DNA from: Bacteroides acidifaciens
GTDB lineage: Bacteria > Bacteroidota > Bacteroidia > Bacteroidales > Bacteroidaceae
Direction of reading: 5' to 3'
NCBI RefSeq assembly: GCF_903181435.1
Contig: NZ_CAEUHO010000001.1
Location: forward strand, 1,240,001-1,304,000
Length of the DNA: 64,000 nt
The position numbers were made by a program, and so were the translations under genes. Shown here in pieces: positions 60,429 through 64,000 of the stretch. The notes under the pieces were generated by a model. The model worked only from the letters and a program-made list of their open reading frames with translations, was not told the origin of the DNA and searched no databases. Position 1 is the first letter of the stretch; each line of letters begins with the position of its first letter.

Positions 60429-61520
60429 ATGAAGAAATACGAATGTATATGGTTACTGTTATGTTTGGCATTAGGAGTAAACACCTCTTGCTCTGATAAG
60501 AAAAATAGTGCTGATGAACAGGAGAAAAGAGTGACCACCGTTCTTCCTGACACAAAGAATGAAGTTACCACCCAGATTCTGAAGAAGCGTAATTTTGACC
60601 ATGAACTGGTAAGCAACGGCAAGGTGAACGCCCGCAGTAAAGCCGACCTACGCTTTGAAACGGGTGAAGTCATTGCCCGTATTTATGTGAAGAATGGCGA
60701 CCGTGTACATAAAGGACAGAAACTGGCTGAACTGGACAAATTCCGTCTGGAGCAGAAACTGTCCCAGGCGGAAGACGCTCTGTTGAAAGCTGAGCTAGAA
60801 TTGAAAGATGTGCTCATCGGGCAGGGATATACACCGGATGATTTCAGCAAGGTTCCTGTGGAGACAATGAAGATTGCAAAAGTGAAGAGTGGTTACGAGC
60901 AGTCGAAATCCCAGTACGAACTGACAAAAAGGGAGACGGAACATGCGACACTTACCGCGCCTTTTGACGGTGTAGTGGCTAATCTTTTCTCAAAACCTTA
61001 TAACCCGGCTAATACCTCGGAAATATTCTGCACTATCCTTGACACCAGAGGGATGGAAGCTGAATTTACCGTATTGGAGAATGAACTTGCCTTTATTAAA
61101 AAAGGTGATAAGGTGACGGTCATTCCTTATGCCGGGGGAAGCTCGTTTGAGGGTAGGGTATCTGAAGTCAATCCGTTGGTGGATACCAATGGAATGGTGA
61201 AGGTGAAGGCTGATGTGAACGGTGAAGGCAAGCTGTTCAGCGGTATGAATGTGAGGGTCAGTGTCAGGCGGAATCTGGGTGAACAGTTGGTGATTCCCAA
61301 GACGGCTGTGGTACTGCGCTCCGGCAAGCAGGTGGTGTTCACATTGAAAGAAGGCAAGGCTATGTGGAACTATGTGCATACGGGACTGGAGAACGCAACG
61401 GAATACATTGTTTCTGATAAATCCCGGAAAGGTGTTGAAGACGGTTTATTGGAAGGAGACACGGTTATTGTGACCGGAAACCTGAATCTGGCGCATGAAG
61501 CGGAAGTAAATGTAAGATAA
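60429..61520 (+). CDS. RND efflux periplasmic adaptor (membrane fusion protein)
   Basis: The 363-residue HlyD/AcrA-type adaptor is a lipoprotein (Cys 20 in VNTSCSDKK). It has a biotinyl-lipoyl half-motif GEVIARIYVKNGDRVHKGQKLAELDK near 75-100, a coiled hairpin (LSQAEDALLKAELELKD), the second half TLTAPFDGVVANLFSKPYNPAN near 175, and beta-barrel and membrane-proximal domains (FSGMNVRVSVRRNLGEQLVIPKTAVV). It lies 14 bases after the preceding gene and 22 before the permease, so it may be part of the same operon. Confidence 0.9.
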   Translation: MKKYECIWLLLCLALGVNTSCSDKKNSADEQEKRVTTVLPDTKNEVTTQILKKRNFDHELVSNGKVNARSKADLRFETGEVIARIYVKNGDRVHKGQKLAELDKFRLEQKLSQAEDALLKAELELKDVLIGQGYTPDDFSKVPVETMKIAKVKSGYEQSKSQYELTKRETEHATLTAPFDGVVANLFSKPYNPANTSEIFCTILDTRGMEAEFTVLENELAFIKKGDKVTVIPYAGGSSFEGRVSEVNPLVDTNGMVKVKADVNGEGKLFSGMNVRVSVRRNLGEQLVIPKTAVVLRSGKQVVFTLKEGKAMWNYVHTGLENATEYIVSDKSRKGVEDGLLEGDTVIVTGNLNLAHEAEVNVR

Positions 61521-61542
61521 TCCGTCCCAAAATCAAGTAAGC

Positions 61543-64000
61543 ATGATAAAATTTTTAATCCAGCGTCCTATCGCCGTGTTAATGGCTTTCACCGCCAGTT
61601 TTATAATCGGCCTGGTGACTTATTCCACACTGCCGATATCGCTGCTTCCGAATATCGCCATTCCGGAGATTACCGTACAAGTGTCTGCCGCGAATACATC
61701 CGCCCGCGAACTGGAAAACACGATTGTGAAACCTTTGCGCAGCCAACTGATTCAGGTTTCCACTTTGAAAGACATTCATAGCGAATCAAGGGACGGGGCG
61801 GGTATCATCCGCCTGTCTTTTGAGTTCGGCACGAATACGGATCTTGCTTTTATCGAGGTCAATGAGAAGATAGATGCTGCGATGAACTATCTCCCCAAGG
61901 AAACGGAACGTCCGAAAGTAATCAAGGCGAGCGCAACGGATATTCCCGTGTTCTACCTGAATCTGACCTTGAAGAATGACAGTGCTTATAGTACTACTAC
62001 CACGGGACAGCAATCCTTTCTTGACTTGTGTGAATTTGCCGAATCGGTTATCAAGCGAAGGATAGAGCAGCTTGAAGAAGTGGCTATGGTGGACGTGACC
62101 GGACTGGTGGAACGCCAGGTGCAGATTGTGCCCGATGAGGACAAGCTTGCCATGATGGGGCTTGCCATCGGGGATATTGAGTCCGCCCTGTCGTCCAACA
62201 ATGTAGAACCGGGCAGCATGACGGTACGTGACGGGTACTACGAATATAATATCAAATTCTCGACATTGCTGCGTACGGCGGAAGATGTGGAAAATATCTA
62301 TCTGCGTAAGGACGACCGCATTGTGCAGTTGAAGGATTTCTGCAAGGTCAATATCGTGCCCGTGAAGGAAAAGGGCGTGTCCTTGTCGAACGGAAAGCGT
62401 GCGGTGACACTGGCTGTCATCAAGCAGGCGGATGAGAATATGGACAAGATGAAGGAGTCGCTGGTAGGCACGATGGAGTATTTCCAGCAGGTCTATCCGG
62501 ACATTGATTTCAGTATCAGCCGCAATCAGACGGAACTGCTTGACTACACGATTTCCAATCTGCAGCAGAACCTTTCTTTAGGGTTCCTCTTTATCTGCCT
62601 GGTAGCGGTCCTGTTCCTGGGTGACGTGAAATCCCCGTTAGTCATCGGGCTCAGCATGGTGGTTTCCATCGTCATCAGTTTCGTGTTCTTCTACCTTTGT
62701 AATATGTCACTGAATATCATTTCCCTTGCAGGATTGATTCTGGCTTTGGGAATGATGATTGACAGCTCGATTATCGTGACCGAGAATATTTCGCAATACC
62801 GCGAACGGGGATATTCACTGCGTCGTGCCTGTATCACAGGAACAAGTGAAGTGGTGACCCCCATGTTGAGTTCTTCGCTGACCACCATCGCCGTATTCGC
62901 TCCCCTGATTTTTATGAGCGGTATTGCCGGAGCCATCTTCTACGACCAGGCTTTCTCCGTCACGGTAGGGCTGATGGTGTCTTATTTTACAGGTATCATG
63001 CTGCTTCCCGTCCTTTATCTGCTGGTCTACCGTGCAGGTATCCACACCCGGAAATGGAAGTGGCTCTCCTTTAAATTCAATAACCCGGTAAAAGACCATA
63101 CATTGGACCGTTTCTATGACGCCGGAGTAGACTGGGTATTCCGTCATAAAACGTTCAGTGTATTGTTTTGCGCCATTTCCATTCCGCTCTGCGTATTCTT
63201 CTTTTTCTTTATAGACAAAGAGCGGATGCCCGATATCGAAGAAAACGAACTGATTGTCCGCATAGAATGGAATGAGAATATCCACGTGGATGAAAACAGG
63301 AAGCGTGTGGATGCACTTTTTAAGGAACTGGACGGTCGCTCTCTGGAACAGACGGCTTCTGTCGGCAGGCAGGATTTTATCCTGAACCGGGAGAGGGAGC
63401 TTTCCTCTTCCGAAGCGGAACTTTATTTCCGGACGGAAACTTCCAGTGAAATTGCCCCTTTAGAACAGGAGATATACCGGAGATTGAAAGAACGTTATCC
63501 GCTTTCTGTCATTTCTTTCTCTCCACCGGAAACGGTATTTGAGAAGCTCTTTGTAACGGGTGAGCCGGATATCGTAGCCGAATTTTATGCCCGGAACAGG
63601 GCACAGGCTCCTGTTGCGGAAACGATTCGCAAACTGGAGCATGAACTGGCAGAAGAAACCGGAACCAATCCTACGGGCATCGCTTTTGAGAACCAGTTGG
63701 ACCTGAGCATCAGCAAGGAAAAACTGCTGCTTTACCGTGTCTCCTATAATGAACTTTACCGTGTCCTGAAAACGGCTTTCCGTGAAAACAGCGTGACTAT
63801 GCTGCATTCCTACCAGCAGTATCTTCCGATTAATATTGCGGGGAATGAAAAGACCGTGAACAGGGTCTTGCAGGAGACATTGGTACAGACACAGCCGGAT
63901 AACCGTGGCAATATAGAATATATCCCGCTCCGGGAACTGGTAAAGGTGGCTCCTGCCGAAGACCTGAAAAGTATTGCTGCCGGGCGTAACGGGGAATTTG
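61543..64000 (+). CDS. RND efflux permease, 3' end outside window
   Basis: The frame opens at 61543 (MIKFLIQRPIAVLMAF) and is unbroken to the window end, giving 819 residues of an HAE-type RND pump of usually about 1000-1050. Visible are TM1, the porter domain with LPNIAIPEITVQ, and the TM2-TM6 block (LSLGFLFICLVAVLFLGD, LILALGMMIDSSIIVTENI with the proton-relay region, TPMLSSSLTTIAVFAPLIFMSG). Next comes the second half starting FRHKTFSVLFCAISIP. A TolC-like gene would be expected next. Substrate is unknown. Confidence 0.93.
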   Translation, partial: MIKFLIQRPIAVLMAFTASFIIGLVTYSTLPISLLPNIAIPEITVQVSAANTSARELENTIVKPLRSQLIQVSTLKDIHSESRDGAGIIRLSFEFGTNTDLAFIEVNEKIDAAMNYLPKETERPKVIKASATDIPVFYLNLTLKNDSAYSTTTTGQQSFLDLCEFAESVIKRRIEQLEEVAMVDVTGLVERQVQIVPDEDKLAMMGLAIGDIESALSSNNVEPGSMTVRDGYYEYNIKFSTLLRTAEDVENIYLRKDDRIVQLKDFCKVNIVPVKEKGVSLSNGKRAVTLAVIKQADENMDKMKESLVGTMEYFQQVYPDIDFSISRNQTELLDYTISNLQQNLSLGFLFICLVAVLFLGDVKSPLVIGLSMVVSIVISFVFFYLCNMSLNIISLAGLILALGMMIDSSIIVTENISQYRERGYSLRRACITGTSEVVTPMLSSSLTTIAVFAPLIFMSGIAGAIFYDQAFSVTVGLMVSYFTGIMLLPVLYLLVYRAGIHTRKWKWLSFKFNNPVKDHTLDRFYDAGVDWVFRHKTFSVLFCAISIPLCVFFFFFIDKERMPDIEENELIVRIEWNENIHVDENRKRVDALFKELDGRSLEQTASVGRQDFILNRERELSSSEAELYFRTETSSEIAPLEQEIYRRLKERYPLSVISFSPPETVFEKLFVTGEPDIVAEFYARNRAQAPVAETIRKLEHELAEETGTNPTGIAFENQLDLSISKEKLLLYRVSYNELYRVLKTAFRENSVTMLHSYQQYLPINIAGNEKTVNRVLQETLVQTQPDNRGNIEYIPLRELVKVAPAEDLKSIAAGRNGEF

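Overview
The window looks like a Bacteroides chromosome (human-gut type, near B. thetaiotaomicron / B. ovatus; species not resolvable by eye). The grounds are the Bacteroidetes -7 box (TAnnTTTG, sometimes with TTG/TTTG about 19-20 bp upstream) before most transcription units, a complete RnfABCDGE operon headed by an RseC-like gene, a riboswitch-controlled anaerobic (ThiH-type) thiamine operon, pyruvate phosphate dikinase, many lipoproteins, and Bacteroidales-typical NVEALA and 6-bladed-propeller genes. I saw no rRNA, tRNA, CRISPR array, IS element or phage module.

Layout. 1-1149: 3' part of an AAA-ATPase/PD-(D/E)XK gene. 1314-7014: rseC-rnfBCDGEA, ending at a strong terminator. 7243-9322: galE, a structured non-coding stretch, and a higBA-type toxin-antitoxin pair. 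9395-24884: housekeeping genes (ispE, dnaB, pheT, yebC, TSCPD protein, mntH, C_GCAxxG_C_C protein, small wHTH protein, lepA, two Na+/H+ antiporters, rmuC, map). 25091-34976: a radical SAM/B12 protein, small envelope proteins, rluA-type and rlmD-type RNA modification genes, ppdK and two outer-membrane beta-barrels. 35072-41204, minus strand: TPP riboswitch-thiS-thiE-thiG-thiC-thiH-thiF-tenI-like. 41324-47002: sodB, a YD-repeat-like periplasmic protein, uvrD/pcrA, a glycine-zipper lipoprotein. 47032-48728: a nested inverted-repeat block, a broken second copy of the AAA/PD-(D/E)XK family, and an Rpn-like nuclease with a 12-bp tandem repeat.

48938-60414 is the most unusual part. A two-TM membrane-anchored winged-helix regulator is followed by two small secreted NVEALA peptides, each directly upstream of a 6-bladed beta-propeller lipoprotein. 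A tightly overlapping gene train then encodes a thioredoxin-like/DUF1573 lipoprotein, a transglutaminase-like enzyme with a discoidin-like tail, a short glutaminase-A-like lipoprotein, a dedicated signal peptidase I and an O-antigen-ligase/TPR membrane protein. An RND efflux adaptor and permease (60429 to beyond the window end) follow with short gaps and may be co-transcribed. NVEALA sits at residues 37-42 in both peptides and one has six cysteines. A perfect 20-bp palindrome lies just upstream of the first peptide promoter, with a related dyad upstream of the regulator gene. My inference is a regulated system for export, maturation or sensing of a small cysteine-rich peptide at the cell envelope; its function is unknown to me.

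Further points of interest are a second perfect flavinylation-like motif at the RnfG C-terminus, a three-copy TTTGCGAA operator candidate over the ppdK promoter, palindromes at the pheT and uvrD promoters, and several families of intergenic inverted repeats, one of which supplies the last codons of rnfE.
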